This document shows positions 1 to 9,387 of a stretch of 64,000 nucleotides of DNA, piece by piece (position 1 is the stretch's first letter; the number at the start of each line of letters is the position of its first letter). This DNA is from Chloroflexota bacterium. GTDB lineage: Bacteria; Chloroflexota; UBA6077; JACCZL01. A program made the position numbers and the translations under genes. The stretch spans positions 1 through 64,000 of the forward strand of contig JADLFM010000241.1 in assembly GCA_020845495.1 (NCBI GenBank), in the 5' to 3' direction. A model generated the notes under the pieces. That model saw only the letters and a program-made list of their open reading frames with translations, was not told the origin of the DNA and made no database searches.

Positions 1-1070
1 ATATCACTCAGGCGGTGCGGCTCGGGTCGCTCGAAGACCTCCAGCCGTCCTTCTCGAAGTGGGCCGACAGCGACCGCAACGATCTCTCGAAGGCGTGGTG
101 GGATACCGGCGTCTACGACGGCAAGAAATACATCGCGCCGCTGCTGCTCTTCGGCGACATGATCATGTACCGCAAGAGCATGTTCGAGGCGGCAGGCGCC
201 AACGTCAACGAGATCCGTACCTGGAAGCAGTACACCGAAACGCTCCAGAAGATCGTCAAGGATGGCCAGGGCCGGACCCCGACCCAGGCCGGCTTCGATG
301 AGTCGACGGTCAGCGTCTGGGGCTGGCACCAGTTCATGTCGCGTGGTTCCGGCGCCACGCTGCCCCGCTTCGACCAGCTTTGCTACGACCGCCTGGGACG
401 CCCGGACCTCGGCCCGCCAGACTGGAAGGCCGACCACTGGACCTCGCCGGAGATGATCGAGGCGGTTCAGATGTCGGTCAACTGGATCGTGAAGGACAAG
501 ATCGCGCCACGCTCGATGCTGACCTACAACCTGGAGGACGCCGACAACAAGTTCGTCAGCGGCCTCTCGGCCTCCTACCAGTTCGGAACCCACCGTTACG
601 CGTCGTGGCGAGAGAAGATGCAGTTTCCGGCCGACGACGCTGTGTTCGCGCGCTACCCCACCTGGGACGGCAAGCGCTGGGGACCGGTCCTCGTCAACCA
701 CTGGTCGATGGGCCTTTCCAGCAAGTCGAAGTACAAGGATCAGGCGTTTGAACTGATGAAGTTCTGGATGGGTCCGGAAGCGGACCTCATCATGGCCGAC
801 GTAGCCGGGCAGCAGCCGAAGCGGGCGAGCGTGACCGCCAACCCGCTCTTTGAGCAGCCGGACCGCTCGTACGTCAAGCTGTTCGACACGGCCGCTCGCG
901 AGTGGTCCGCTCCGCTGCTGAGCCCGCCGGTCCGGCCGAGCGATCTCTACGTGCAGGCGTACCATCAGATGGTCAACGACGGGACCCCGGTCGAGAAGGC
1001 GATGACCGAGGCCCGCGACGCCTACCACAAGTTGCTTGCCGAGATCCCGGCCGACCAGTTGCCGAAGTAG
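1..1070 (+). CDS. ABC transporter extracellular sugar-binding protein, 3' part (5' end outside window)
   Basis: The reading frame is open from the first complete codon at position 3, so the gene begins upstream of the window and about 355 C-terminal residues are visible. The sequence has the look of a family 1 solute-binding protein (MalE/UgpB type): the segment around YIAPLLLFGDMIMYRKSMFEAAG is the usual motif where the ligand-binding lobe cross-over lies, followed by Trp-rich stretches typical of carbohydrate sites. It is followed by two permease genes of the matching family, so it should deliver a sugar or polyol to them at the outer face of the membrane. The ligand cannot be told. An internal GTG at 15 is not a real start. 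Assignment is firm at family level. Confidence 0.88.
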   Translation, partial: ITQAVRLGSLEDLQPSFSKWADSDRNDLSKAWWDTGVYDGKKYIAPLLLFGDMIMYRKSMFEAAGANVNEIRTWKQYTETLQKIVKDGQGRTPTQAGFDESTVSVWGWHQFMSRGSGATLPRFDQLCYDRLGRPDLGPPDWKADHWTSPEMIEAVQMSVNWIVKDKIAPRSMLTYNLEDADNKFVSGLSASYQFGTHRYASWREKMQFPADDAVFARYPTWDGKRWGPVLVNHWSMGLSSKSKYKDQAFELMKFWMGPEADLIMADVAGQQPKRASVTANPLFEQPDRSYVKLFDTAAREWSAPLLSPPVRPSDLYVQAYHQMVNDGTPVEKAMTEARDAYHKLLAEIPADQLPK

Positions 1071-1174
1071 GATGGCCTTCGACGTGGGCCGGGCCCGAAG
1101 GAGCCCGGCCCACGTCCGTCCCCCGACCCGTGGACTCCGGGCCACCGCCGCCGGTGCGCCCTTCTGGTGAGGAG

Positions 1175-2089
1175 ATGCAGCAAGAGGCTCTTGCCCTACC
1201 CCGCTCAGCGCAGCGCGCACGCCGGCGGCGCTTCGATCCCCTGCCCTACCTGATGGTTGCGCCAGCCCTGCTGGCGATCGGCATCTTCAGCCTGCTCCCG
1301 ACGTTCTACGGCATGCTGATCAGCGTCTATCGCGTCGAGTTCGTCCAGTTGCTGAGGTTCGTGGGGCTGGCGAACTACCAGGATGTGTTGGCCGACGTAC
1401 GCTTCTGGAATAGCGTGCGCGTCTCGTTCACGTTCACCACGGCCTCGGTCGTGCTAAGCGTCTCGCTTGGGTTCGCGTTGGCGCTGCTCGCTAACCAGAA
1501 GGTGCGCTTCCGGAGCGCCTTCCGAACGGTGGCGCTGCTGCCCTGGGTGACGTCGTACGTCGTCACCTACTTGATTTTCCGCTGGATCCTGAACGCGGAC
1601 TTCGGCCTGCTCAACGCCCTGTTCGTCGAGGCGCTCGGCTGGCCCCGGATCCAGTGGCTCGGCGATCCGTTCCTGGCGTTGGCAAGTCTGATTGTGGTGA
1701 ACGTCTGGCGCGGCGCTCCTTACTCGATGGTGCTGCTACTGGCTGGCCTGCAAGGCATCCCGCAGGAGCTCTACGAGGCGGCGGCCATCGACGGCGCGGG
1801 ACGGGTCCGCTCGTTCCGCTCGGTGACGCTGCCACTGATGAAGGCGCCGCTGCTGGTGCTGATCGTCCTGGCCACGATCACTGATTTCAACGTCGTGGTG
1901 GCGATGCTGGTGCTCACCGGTGGCGGCCCTGGCGCGGCCACCGAGGCGATGAGCCTGCGGATGTACTACGAAGCGTTCACGTACGCGCGGATGGGGACGG
2001 CCTCGGCCATCGCGATGATCATCTTCGCGATCAACGTCGCACTGACGCTGCTCTACGTCCGGATCTTGAGGACGGAGCGATACTTCTGA
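1175..2089 (+). CDS. ABC sugar transporter permease, MalF/UgpA type
   Basis: 304-residue inner membrane permease of the binding-protein-dependent sugar uptake family. Several hydrophobic segments begin at about residue 27 (PYLMVAPALLAIGIFSL). The conserved EAA loop that docks the ATPase is visible as ELYEAAAIDGAG...VTLPLMKAP in the C-terminal third. The frame stays open upstream to 902, but ATG 1175 is chosen because it has a purine-rich GGTGAGGAG just before it and the residues before it are low-complexity. The binding protein lies 104 nt upstream and the second permease overlaps the stop codon by one base, so the three form an operon. No ATPase gene is present; a shared MsmX-like ATPase encoded elsewhere would be needed (inference). 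Confidence 0.92.
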   Translation: MQQEALALPRSAQRARRRRFDPLPYLMVAPALLAIGIFSLLPTFYGMLISVYRVEFVQLLRFVGLANYQDVLADVRFWNSVRVSFTFTTASVVLSVSLGFALALLANQKVRFRSAFRTVALLPWVTSYVVTYLIFRWILNADFGLLNALFVEALGWPRIQWLGDPFLALASLIVVNVWRGAPYSMVLLLAGLQGIPQELYEAAAIDGAGRVRSFRSVTLPLMKAPLLVLIVLATITDFNVVVAMLVLTGGGPGAATEAMSLRMYYEAFTYARMGTASAIAMIIFAINVALTLLYVRILRTERYF

Positions 2090-2961
2090 TGGCGACGACG
2101 TCCGTACCAGTTGCCCGCCCCCGAGCCAGCATCAGCGGCGAGTCGCGCTCGCTCCGCATTGCCACCTACGCGACGATGGCGCTGGTGGCGATCGTCTCGG
2201 TGCTGCCGTTCGTATGGGCGTTCCTGACCTCGCTGAAAGTGGAACGGCAGGTCTACGCCTTCCCACCGGAGCTCCTGCCCAATCCGGTGACGGGTTACAA
2301 CTACCTCCGCGCCATCGACCACGGCCTGTTGCTGGCGCTGTTCAACAGCGCGTTCATCTCGTCCACCACGGTGCTGCTGGTGCTGGCGGCCGGGTCGCTG
2401 GCCGCGTACCCGCTGGCGCGGCTGTCGTTCCGAGGCAGCCAGGTCGTGCTGTTCCTGATCCTGGTGCCGATGATGATCCCGGGCCTCGTCAATCTGGTGC
2501 CCACCTACATCATGATGGCGAAGCTCGGCCTGCTCGACAGCTACACCGGGCTGATCGTGATCTACTGGGTCCACTCGCTGCCGCTGGCGATCTGGATCCT
2601 GCGCGGCTTCTTCCAGCAACTGCCGCGTGAACTGGAGGATGCGGCGTCGGTGGACGGCGCGTCCCGGCCCCGGATTCTCTGGACGATCGTGCTGCCGCTC
2701 TCGCAGCCAGCACTGGCGGCAGTGGCGTTGCTGGTCTTTCTGAACGCCTGGAACGAGTTCGTGATCGCTTCGATCATGACGTCGTCGGCGCTGATGCGGA
2801 CGGCGCAGGTGTTCCTGTACCTGAATATGACCGACGTCGGGGTGAACTGGGGCGAGATGATGGCGTCCGGGCTGGCGATCAACCTGCCGGTGCTGGCGCT
2901 GTTCCTGCTCCTTCAGCGACGGTTCATCGCCGGGCTGACGGCGGGCTCGCTCAAGGCGTAA
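2089..2961 (+). CDS. ABC sugar transporter permease, MalG/UgpE type
   Basis: 290-residue partner permease. The ATG shares its A with the TGA stop of the upstream permease, indicating translational coupling. Six hydrophobic segments are apparent, with the EAA loop readable as RELEDAASVDGAS...VLPLSQPAL around residues 180-205. Length and order (binding protein, MalF-type, MalG-type) are standard for CUT1 importers. The operon ends here, and a GC-rich hairpin follows at 2995-3022. Specificity cannot be predicted from the permease. Confidence 0.93.
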   Translation: MATTSVPVARPRASISGESRSLRIATYATMALVAIVSVLPFVWAFLTSLKVERQVYAFPPELLPNPVTGYNYLRAIDHGLLLALFNSAFISSTTVLLVLAAGSLAAYPLARLSFRGSQVVLFLILVPMMIPGLVNLVPTYIMMAKLGLLDSYTGLIVIYWVHSLPLAIWILRGFFQQLPRELEDAASVDGASRPRILWTIVLPLSQPALAAVALLVFLNAWNEFVIASIMTSSALMRTAQVFLYLNMTDVGVNWGEMMASGLAINLPVLALFLLLQRRFIAGLTAGSLKA

Positions 2962-2994
2962 TCCCCCAACGATTCCCTTCACTGCTCCTCCGGC

Positions 2995-3022
2995 CCCCCT
3001 CTTCCGCACGCAGGAGAGGGGG
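2995..3022 (+). repeat. GC-rich palindrome after the sugar ABC operon
   Basis: An 8-bp perfect stem (CCCCCTCT / AGAGGGGG) with a 12-nt loop lies 34 nt after the permease stop. There is no T-run, so it may act as a weak terminator or processing hairpin. A related palindrome occurs at 51496-51521, suggesting a dispersed small palindromic repeat. Confidence 0.5.
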
Positions 3023-3246
3023 ATCACGTACCGGGCGACTGGGCCAACGTAGCCGCTCGGCGCTCCAGTGGCGCGATGGTGCTCGCCGGGTTGTGGGCAG
3101 TCTGCTCGTCAGCCATAATGGCCACCGTGACGTGCGCCGCGCTGGCAAGGTCCGGCGGGCACATACGGCATTGGCGCAGCAAGGCGTGGCAAGATCGTTG
3201 TGCGCTCACTCACCGAGAGTTCGTCGGCAGGCATCGGAGCAGCAGG

Positions 3247-3936
3247 ATGAACGGACCGCACGATATGGGCGGCATGCACGGCTTCGGGCCAGTCGTGCGT
3301 GAGCAGAACGAGCCAGTCTTCCATGGCGACTGGGAGAAGCAGGTCTACGGAATCATGCAGGCCGCCCGAGAGCGACGTATCTTCAGCGTCGACGAAATGC
3401 GCCATGCAATCGAACGGATGCCGCCCGTCGAGTATCTTGCGTCCAGCTACTACGAGCGCTGGCTGGCGGCGGCCGAGCGGCTGCTTGCCGAGAAGGGTGT
3501 GGTCAGTCCGGCGGAGCTCGAGGATCGGGTAGCCTCGCTGACGGCGAACCCAGACGCGCCATCGCCTCACCACGAGGATCCCAGGTGGGTCGAGCGCATG
3601 CGGGCGAGGACGACCGAGCGGCCGCCCTACGAGCGTCCGGGGCCAGCGCCGCGCTTCGCAGTCGGTGACGCGGTACGGGCTCGGAACGTCCATCCAGCGG
3701 GGCATACGCGACTACCGCGCTATGCGCGCGGCAAGCGTGGCGTGATCCATCAGTACTCGGGTTGTTTCATTTTCCCGGACACCTACGCGCACGGCCTGGG
3801 CGAGCAACCCCAGCCGCTGTACAGCGTCCGCTTCTGCGCGCGCGAGGTGTGGGGCGATTCGGCCGAGCCGAACCAGAGCCTGTACCTGGACCTCTGGGAG
3901 AGCTACCTGGAGCCGGATGGTACGTCGGCAAGCTAA
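3247..3936 (+). CDS. nthB: Nitrile hydratase subunit beta
   Basis: 229-residue beta subunit of nitrile hydratase, which hydrates nitriles to amides in the cytoplasm as an (alpha-beta)n complex. The N-terminal half has the helical MHGFGPV...EPVFHGDWE start and the YYERWLAAAERLL helix typical of the family; the C-terminal half (from about residue 135) is the SH3-like barrel with GDAVRARNVHPAGHTRLPRYARGKRG. ATG 3247 is chosen because GGAG lies 7 nt upstream and residues match the family start; the frame is open to 3076 but without family similarity. The alpha subunit follows 121 nt later. The order beta-alpha-accessory is that of the cobalt enzymes of Rhodococcus rhodochrous J1. Confidence 0.96.
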   Translation: MNGPHDMGGMHGFGPVVREQNEPVFHGDWEKQVYGIMQAARERRIFSVDEMRHAIERMPPVEYLASSYYERWLAAAERLLAEKGVVSPAELEDRVASLTANPDAPSPHHEDPRWVERMRARTTERPPYERPGPAPRFAVGDAVRARNVHPAGHTRLPRYARGKRGVIHQYSGCFIFPDTYAHGLGEQPQPLYSVRFCAREVWGDSAEPNQSLYLDLWESYLEPDGTSAS

Positions 3937-4057
3937 TTCCTGGCTGGCGTAGCCGCTCACCTGGCCGGCACGAGTGACACATCGTGCACCGCGGTCGTCA
4001 TGTGTGAGCGAGCAGCAACCAGCAGGGAGGCCGCTGGCCGGAGACGAGAGGAAGGAC

Positions 4058-4681
4058 ATGAGCGGGAACCACGACGACGGACACGATGGCGGGCACCACG
4101 GCGAGCACTCGCGGGCGTCCCTGCGCGTCCGAGCGCTCGAATCGCTGCTGGTCGAGAAGGGGCTGACGACGAGCGACCTGGTGGACAAGGTCATCAGCCT
4201 GTACGAGGAGGACATCGGTCCGCGCAATGGGGCGAAGGTCGTCGCGCGGGCCTGGACGGACCCGGAGTACAAGAAGCGCCTGCTCGCTGACGGCACCGCG
4301 GCGATCGCCGAGCTCGGGTTCGGCGGCAACCTGCTGGGCGTCGTTGAGAACACGCCGACCGTTCACAACCTGGTCGTCTGTACGCTCTGCTCGTGCTACC
4401 CGGGCAACTTCCTCGGCCTGCCGCCTACCTGGTACAAGTCGTTCGCCTACCGCTCGCGAGCCGTCATCGAGCCGCGCGCCGTGCTCCACGAGTTCGGCCT
4501 GGACCTCGGCGAGTCGGTCGAGATTCGCGTCTGGGACAGCAGCGCCGAGCTACGCTATATGGTGCTCCCGGAGCGTCCGGCCGGCACCGAAGGAATGAGC
4601 GAAGAGCAGCTTGCCGAGCTCGTCACGCGAGACTCGATGATCGGCGTGGCCAGGGCGCTAGCCCCGGCTGAGGTGGTGTAA
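4058..4681 (+). CDS. nthA: Nitrile hydratase subunit alpha, cobalt type
   Basis: 207-residue catalytic subunit. The metal-claw motif C108-T-L-C111-S112-C113 is intact; Thr after the first Cys is the mark of cobalt (not iron) enzymes, and Cys111/Cys113 are the residues oxidised to sulfinate and sulfenate in known enzymes. It is followed by the conserved [14 protein letters not shown] segment. The N-terminal 18 residues are His/Gly/Asp-rich ([13 protein letters not shown]), similar to many alpha subunits. ATG 4058 has GAGAGGAAGG just upstream; the open frame to 3974 lacks similarity. The accessory gene starts 11 nt after the stop, so the three are one operon. Confidence 0.97.
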   Translation: MSGNHDDGHDGGHHGEHSRASLRVRALESLLVEKGLTTSDLVDKVISLYEEDIGPRNGAKVVARAWTDPEYKKRLLADGTAAIAELGFGGNLLGVVENTPTVHNLVVCTLCSCYPGNFLGLPPTWYKSFAYRSRAVIEPRAVLHEFGLDLGESVEIRVWDSSAELRYMVLPERPAGTEGMSEEQLAELVTRDSMIGVARALAPAEVV

Positions 4682-4692
4682 GGGAGGCGCGC

Positions 4693-5031
4693 ATGACGGC
4701 CACACCCGATCGGCAGGTCGCCGACATGGACGGCGCGAGCGCCCTACCGCGCAAGAACGGTGAGCTTGTATTTGAGGACGTCTGGGAAGGGCGCGTTTTC
4801 GGCCTGGCCACCGCCATGCACGAGGCCCACCGCTTCCAATGGGACGAGTTCCGGGACCGGCTGATCGAAGAGATCGCGCACGCGGACCGCGAGGCCGAGG
4901 ACTCGAGTTACTACGAGCGCTGGCTCGATGCGTTCGAGCGGCTCCTCGTCGAGAAGGGCCTGCTCTCGCGCGAGGAGGTAGCGCTTCGCTTCGCCGAGTT
5001 TGAGTCCGGTCAGCGCGACGACGTGTTCTGA
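4693..5031 (+). CDS. Nitrile hydratase accessory (P14K/NhlE-like) metallochaperone subunit
   Basis: 112-residue protein resembling the N-terminal helical domain of the beta subunit (compare SSYYERWLDAFERLLVEKG here with SSYYERWLAAAERLLAEKG in the beta subunit at 3247-3936). Proteins of this kind in cobalt nitrile hydratase operons swap alpha subunits in and out to deliver metal-loaded, oxidised alpha (known for NhlE/P14K; inference here). RBS AGGGAGG lies 6 nt before the ATG. The gene is last in the operon and is followed by a strong hairpin at 5122. No amidase or cobalt permease gene follows, unlike several characterised clusters. Confidence 0.9.
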   Translation: MTATPDRQVADMDGASALPRKNGELVFEDVWEGRVFGLATAMHEAHRFQWDEFRDRLIEEIAHADREAEDSSYYERWLDAFERLLVEKGLLSREEVALRFAEFESGQRDDVF

Positions 5032-5121
5032 GGCGCACACTCGACCTCGAGGCGAGTCGATCCGGCCGTGTGGAAGCGCCAGCCGCCGGGCCAGATAACG
5101 ATCGTGCGAGCAAGGTTCAAG

Positions 5122-5160
5122 AAGGGAGGTGGCACTAGTACGTCAGTGCCACCTCCCTTT
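5122..5160 (+). terminator. Intrinsic-terminator-like hairpin after the nitrile hydratase operon
   Basis: A perfect 15-bp stem (arms 5122-5136 and 5145-5159) with an 8-nt loop and a short T tract at the end of the right arm, 91 nt downstream of the accessory gene stop. It cleanly separates the operon from the next gene. The remaining intergenic DNA (5161-5480) shows no convincing gene. Confidence 0.8.
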
Positions 5161-5480
5161 CAGACACGCCGCACGGGCCACGCCGCTACGAGTACGGCTG
5201 TGCCACAGGTTCTACACCGCCACAATGACAGTCATGGTTCGTGCTGCCGCGAGCGTGTTGTCACCGATGAGCGTGCGCAGTGGGCGCTCGAACGCCCCCG
5301 ATCGTCTCCTGCTGGCTGAAAGCCGAGACCAGACTGCTCGGCTCCACCGGTCCGTCGCTCCGTCGCTGGTCGCCTTGCCTGGTTGGCGCGCGTTTGCTAC
5401 CATGCGCACCGGCCTGGAGACTGGCAGCCCGCTACGGCGCCGCTGTGGCCAGGCGGCGTTGCACGAGACCCGGAGGATCG

Positions 5481-6212
5481 ATGGTTGCAGCGGCAGACGT
5501 CAAGGCGATCCGGCTCGGACACCCGAGCTACGTCTGGCGGAGCGGGCAAGATCGCCGCCTGAACCAGATCCGCGAGCACGTCCGACTCGAGGGCCGCCGC
5601 ATCCTCGACATCGGCTGCGGCCTTGGGATGTACGTCGACAAGTTCCGCCGCTTCAGCGACGAAGTCTACGGCGTCGACGTCGACCCGGAGAAAGTGGCCC
5701 AGGCGAGCGAGTGGCTGCCGAACATCTCCGTCGCGCCGGGCGAGCATCTCCCATTCGAGGACGGCATGTTCGATGTGATCCTCCTGAACGAGGTGATCGA
5801 GCATGTCGACGACGACCGCCTGACGATTCAGGAGGCGTACCGCTGCCTGCGGCCCGGCGGCCACATCATCATCTATGCACCGAATCGCCTCTACCCGTTC
5901 GAGACGCACGGCTTCTATGTGTTTGGCACGTACTACTTTCGGCTCCTGCCGGTGGTGAACTGGCTGCCGCAGGCGATTCGCGACGTCTTCTGCCCGCACG
6001 TGCGGGTGTACACGGCACGCGCCATTCGCGACTTGTTCCGTGGCCTCGACGTCGAGTTCACGGCGGTGACGCACATCTACCCCGGGTTGGACAACATCGC
6101 CGAGCGCTATGGCGTGGTCGGCCGCCTGATCCAGCGCGCTCGAGATCTGGCCGAGACGACGCCCCTGCGCAGTTTTGGTATTAGCCACTTCATCATCGCC
6201 CGCAAGCGCTGA
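5481..6212 (+). CDS. Class I SAM-dependent methyltransferase
   Basis: 243-residue soluble enzyme with the Rossmann-type SAM site: motif I ILDIGCGLG at residues 41-49, acidic loop VYGVDVDPEKV, then FDVILLNEVIEHVDD and LRPGGHIIIYAPN, as in the Methyltransf_11/UbiG-like group. ATG 5481 has CGGAGG 4 nt upstream; the longer open frame back to 5280 is not conserved-looking. The C-terminal half is aromatic-rich (FYVFGTYYFRLLP). It stands alone between a terminator and a low-complexity membrane protein, so context gives no substrate; similar proteins often act on glycans or lipids. Confidence 0.85.
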   Translation: MVAAADVKAIRLGHPSYVWRSGQDRRLNQIREHVRLEGRRILDIGCGLGMYVDKFRRFSDEVYGVDVDPEKVAQASEWLPNISVAPGEHLPFEDGMFDVILLNEVIEHVDDDRLTIQEAYRCLRPGGHIIIYAPNRLYPFETHGFYVFGTYYFRLLPVVNWLPQAIRDVFCPHVRVYTARAIRDLFRGLDVEFTAVTHIYPGLDNIAERYGVVGRLIQRARDLAETTPLRSFGISHFIIARKR

Positions 6213-6497
6213 CGCCGGATGCCGGAGCCGCCGCCCACGCTCGGCACGGCCGCGGAGATCGCTGGCCACGCGCGCCCTGTCGTGATGCGTGGATCGAGCT
6301 CGGCAGGGGCAGGTGTGGGGAGCGGGGTTCGGCGAAGATGAGTCTCATCGTGGATGAGAGCGTACCCACATGCAGCGACCGCAGGCACTGACGACACCGG
6401 TGCACGCTCAGCCTACGTCGACCCACTGCCGACGGGCTCGTACCCCCGAGCACCCGGCCTCCTCTCATGTCTCCATCATGCTGCACCCGAGCGGCCG

Positions 6498-8870
6498 ATG
6501 ACTCTCCCCAACGAGCCGCTCAATTCTGGCCGTCTGGCTCCCGAGACCACCGACGCGGCGGAGCCGATACCCGCGTATGCCCGCGATGCGGCGATCCTCC
6601 CCTGGTTCGACCGGCTCCTCAAGGGCAAGCCCGACGAGCAGGCGCGGGCACGCACCGAGATCGGTCTGATCCTCCAATCGCGAGGCTACGTTTCGGATGC
6701 CGAAGACGCCTTCTGGGCCAACGTCCAGGCGAGGGCCGTCGATCGCCGTGCCTATGATCGACTACTGGCGATCTACCGTGAGCGACGCGATCGCTTGTCC
6801 GAGTCGCTCGTACGTCGCCAACTCGACGACGTCTTCCCCGCTTCCGTGCCTGGAGAGTCGCCGCCCGTGGTGCAGGCTCCGTCCTGGCGCAGCTTCGGCG
6901 ACGGCACCACGGGCGGCGACCGCACGGCAGACGGGAACAGCGCGGCGGACGGTGACGAGACCGGCCCCGAGAACGGCGTGGAGGGCAGCGCCAGGGGGGA
7001 TGGCAAAGACGTCGGCGGCCGGTCGAGTGCCGCCGATGATGCCAGCGACCGCGGGACCGGCTCCGGAGCGGACCGGTCGCCGCGGTCGTCCGGCCTTGGT
7101 CTGAGCGCGAGCGACGGCCGACCGTTGCCCTTGCTCCCCTGGGAGATCGCTCCTGGGCAGCCACGGCGCTCGGGACGAACCGCGGCGTCGCAGCAGGGCA
7201 TCCGGACGCCAGTATCGTCCTCCTCAGCGCCAGCCGCCTCTCCCGCGCCGCCCCCGACAGGTACCCGTCGAGAGGGTCCGCAGGTGCCCCTGACAACAGC
7301 GCCGCCATCACTGGCAGGCCGCACCTACCAGTCGGTCGCAGCACGCTCAGCGCCGGATGCCGAGCGGGCCGGGATGTCGGACGAGGCATCGGGGACGGCG
7401 TTGGCCTCCGCCTACACACCCATCTCCGAGCGCACTCAGAGCGTCGCCTCAGACCCCGTCCACGGGATCTCCATGGAGCGCAGGCAGAAGAGCGCCGCTC
7501 GAGAACGCAACCCTGAAGCCGTCTCGGGCCAGCCAGCGCAGGCTCCATCCAGCGCCGTACTCTCGCGTCGGCTGTCCGGGCTGGCAAGCCCCATGCCCGA
7601 GGCTCCACCCGCTACCAGGGCGCCAGAAACCTCAGAGCCTGGTGCGATGCAGGCGGATGCGGACGTCTCTCCCCTGCCTCCGACGACTGGCACCCCGATG
7701 CCTGCCGTAACGTCCGCCGTAAAGCCCGCCGTAAAGCCCGCCGTGGCGCCGTTCGACGCCGCGCCGACGAGCCCGCCGTCGCCGACGAGCCCGCCGTCGC
7801 CGATCGCCGTTCCCCCGGCCGGTCTGTCGCCGGCACCCCAGGGCCGGCGCCTCCGTCGATTGCGCGGACAGGCAGGCCGCACGACGGAGTCCGGCCAGAC
7901 GCTCGCCACGCCTGGCCCCGTCGCCGCCGGCCACCCCCCGGGTCCATCGCCGTCTCCGGCTGGTGGCCTTGCCCCGGGAGCAGCTGAGGCCACCGGCGGG
8001 GAGCCAGCTCGTGTGAGAGCGGGGCCTCTCGCACGGCCTTCGTCGGCATCTCGGGGGCCGCGCCCGCTGGCGCCGCTCGCGGCAGGCGAGCGGCAGGAAC
8101 TGACGGGTTTACGCCGCTGGGGCCTCGATCCGTTGATGATCCTGGGCCTGCTGCTGGCGTCGGTCGGACTGGCGGCGCTGATCGCGTTCCTGCTGATCGC
8201 GCAGGGTCGACCCCACCCGGCCGGCGACGCGCCCGCTACCGCCTCTAGTGCACCTACCGTCTCTAGCGCGTCCGCTGCCTCCGGCTCGCCCGCTCCCACC
8301 GCTGCATCAGACATGTCCGGGGCGACGGCCGATACAGCCCGGGCGTCAGCCACTACCGAGGGGCCGGCCGCAGACACCCCCGCGCCTGGCACATCCGAGA
8401 CGACGCCCGTCGCCGATGCGACAGCCACCGGTGCGCCTGCTGTGGCAAGCGCCCTGCCCGCCACCTGCACCGATGGCTCACTGCGGTTCCCAGGCGCGAG
8501 TAACCCGGAGGCCGCCGTTGCCGATGCGTATCGTCAGAACGGCGTCACCATCGGCGCGCCTGGCCAGCCGACCGAGCGCTTCGTCCGCGACACCTCGAAT
8601 CGGGTAGTGGGCGCCTGGATCGTGGTCTCGCTGATGCTCGGACACGCCGGCAAGGCGCCGCCGACCCTGGTCGAGTGGGTAAGCACCACCCCAGACCGCC
8701 CGACGCTGACGAACCTGCTGCTCGCCGGCCGGCGCATGGACGGGGCGATCACGCCGGAGGAGTGGGCGGACATCCAGTCCTGGCCGGCCACGACCTGCGA
8801 GGGCGCCTTCGTCCGGAATCCCCGCAACGCCGCCCTGATCCGCCTCGTCGAGCGTGTCGTGGCCCGCTGA
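6498..8870 (+). CDS. Large disordered single-pass membrane protein of unknown function
   Basis: 790 residues if started at ATG 6498; the frame is open to 6354 and the true start is uncertain because no clear ribosome site is seen. Residues 1-120 form a helical region (AILPWFDRLLKGKPDEQARARTEIGLILQSRGY) resembling tetratricopeptide-like helices. Residues about 120-545 are Pro/Ala/Ser/Gly-rich and probably disordered, with small internal repeats (AVKP twice, SPPSPT twice). One membrane helix lies at about 547-570 (MILGLLLASVGLAALIAFLLIA), then a Ser/Thr/Ala-rich linker and a folded C-terminal domain with two Cys (ATCTDGS and ATTCEGA) that may form an extracytoplasmic disulfide. I do not recognise the family; I infer a cell-envelope sensor or scaffold. 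Confidence 0.7.
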   Translation: MTLPNEPLNSGRLAPETTDAAEPIPAYARDAAILPWFDRLLKGKPDEQARARTEIGLILQSRGYVSDAEDAFWANVQARAVDRRAYDRLLAIYRERRDRLSESLVRRQLDDVFPASVPGESPPVVQAPSWRSFGDGTTGGDRTADGNSAADGDETGPENGVEGSARGDGKDVGGRSSAADDASDRGTGSGADRSPRSSGLGLSASDGRPLPLLPWEIAPGQPRRSGRTAASQQGIRTPVSSSSAPAASPAPPPTGTRREGPQVPLTTAPPSLAGRTYQSVAARSAPDAERAGMSDEASGTALASAYTPISERTQSVASDPVHGISMERRQKSAARERNPEAVSGQPAQAPSSAVLSRRLSGLASPMPEAPPATRAPETSEPGAMQADADVSPLPPTTGTPMPAVTSAVKPAVKPAVAPFDAAPTSPPSPTSPPSPIAVPPAGLSPAPQGRRLRRLRGQAGRTTESGQTLATPGPVAAGHPPGPSPSPAGGLAPGAAEATGGEPARVRAGPLARPSSASRGPRPLAPLAAGERQELTGLRRWGLDPLMILGLLLASVGLAALIAFLLIAQGRPHPAGDAPATASSAPTVSSASAASGSPAPTAASDMSGATADTARASATTEGPAADTPAPGTSETTPVADATATGAPAVASALPATCTDGSLRFPGASNPEAAVADAYRQNGVTIGAPGQPTERFVRDTSNRVVGAWIVVSLMLGHAGKAPPTLVEWVSTTPDRPTLTNLLLAGRRMDGAITPEEWADIQSWPATTCEGAFVRNPRNAALIRLVERVVAR

Positions 8871-9387
8871 CGGGCCGCCAGGTTGGCCGTCCCACATCTC
8901 CCCTTGCTTTGGATGTCACTCTCGACCATCCCGCCCCCGGACGCTCTCGTCAACGCTCAGGTGCGCGTCGGCGAGACAGGAGATCGTAGGCGAGAGAGGA
9001 GATCGTGTGACTGGCGCTACGCTCGCCCGAGGAGCGGGCGCCGGCGGTACCGGCTCCAACGGGTACGCGTGCGATGGGCGACGGCCCGCCAGCGAGCAGA
9101 TCGCGTAGACGCTCGACGGGCTGCACTCCAGCACGTGAGCGTGCGATGGACGGGCACCGACAGGCATCGCGCGGGAACGGCTCGGTGAGGGGGTTGACCG
9201 GTATAGTTCTGCGTGGGAAGCCCCTTCGGGATCGCGACGCCGGTCGCGCGCCCGGCCCGTCCTCGAGATGGCTCGACTCGGTGTCGGGCCCTGCCCCCCG
9301 CTCGGTACGATCGCCTCGGCCTGGCCACGCGAACCTGGCTGACTCGATCGTGCGGCGGGGACCGATACGGAAGGCATAGGACAGACG
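8871..9387. other. 517-nt intergenic region, no gene recognised
   Basis: I see no ORF with plausible codon use. A short direct repeat, AGGAGATCGT, occurs twice near 8980-9004, and the segment before the next gene carries TTGACC near 9194, which could be part of its promoter, but no matching -10 box at good spacing is evident. Confidence 0.4.

Noticed and set aside
2053..3027. 324-codon minus-strand ORF opposite the second sugar permease
   Set aside because: Its translation is His/Gln/Arg-rich antisense shadow of a clearly recognised permease.
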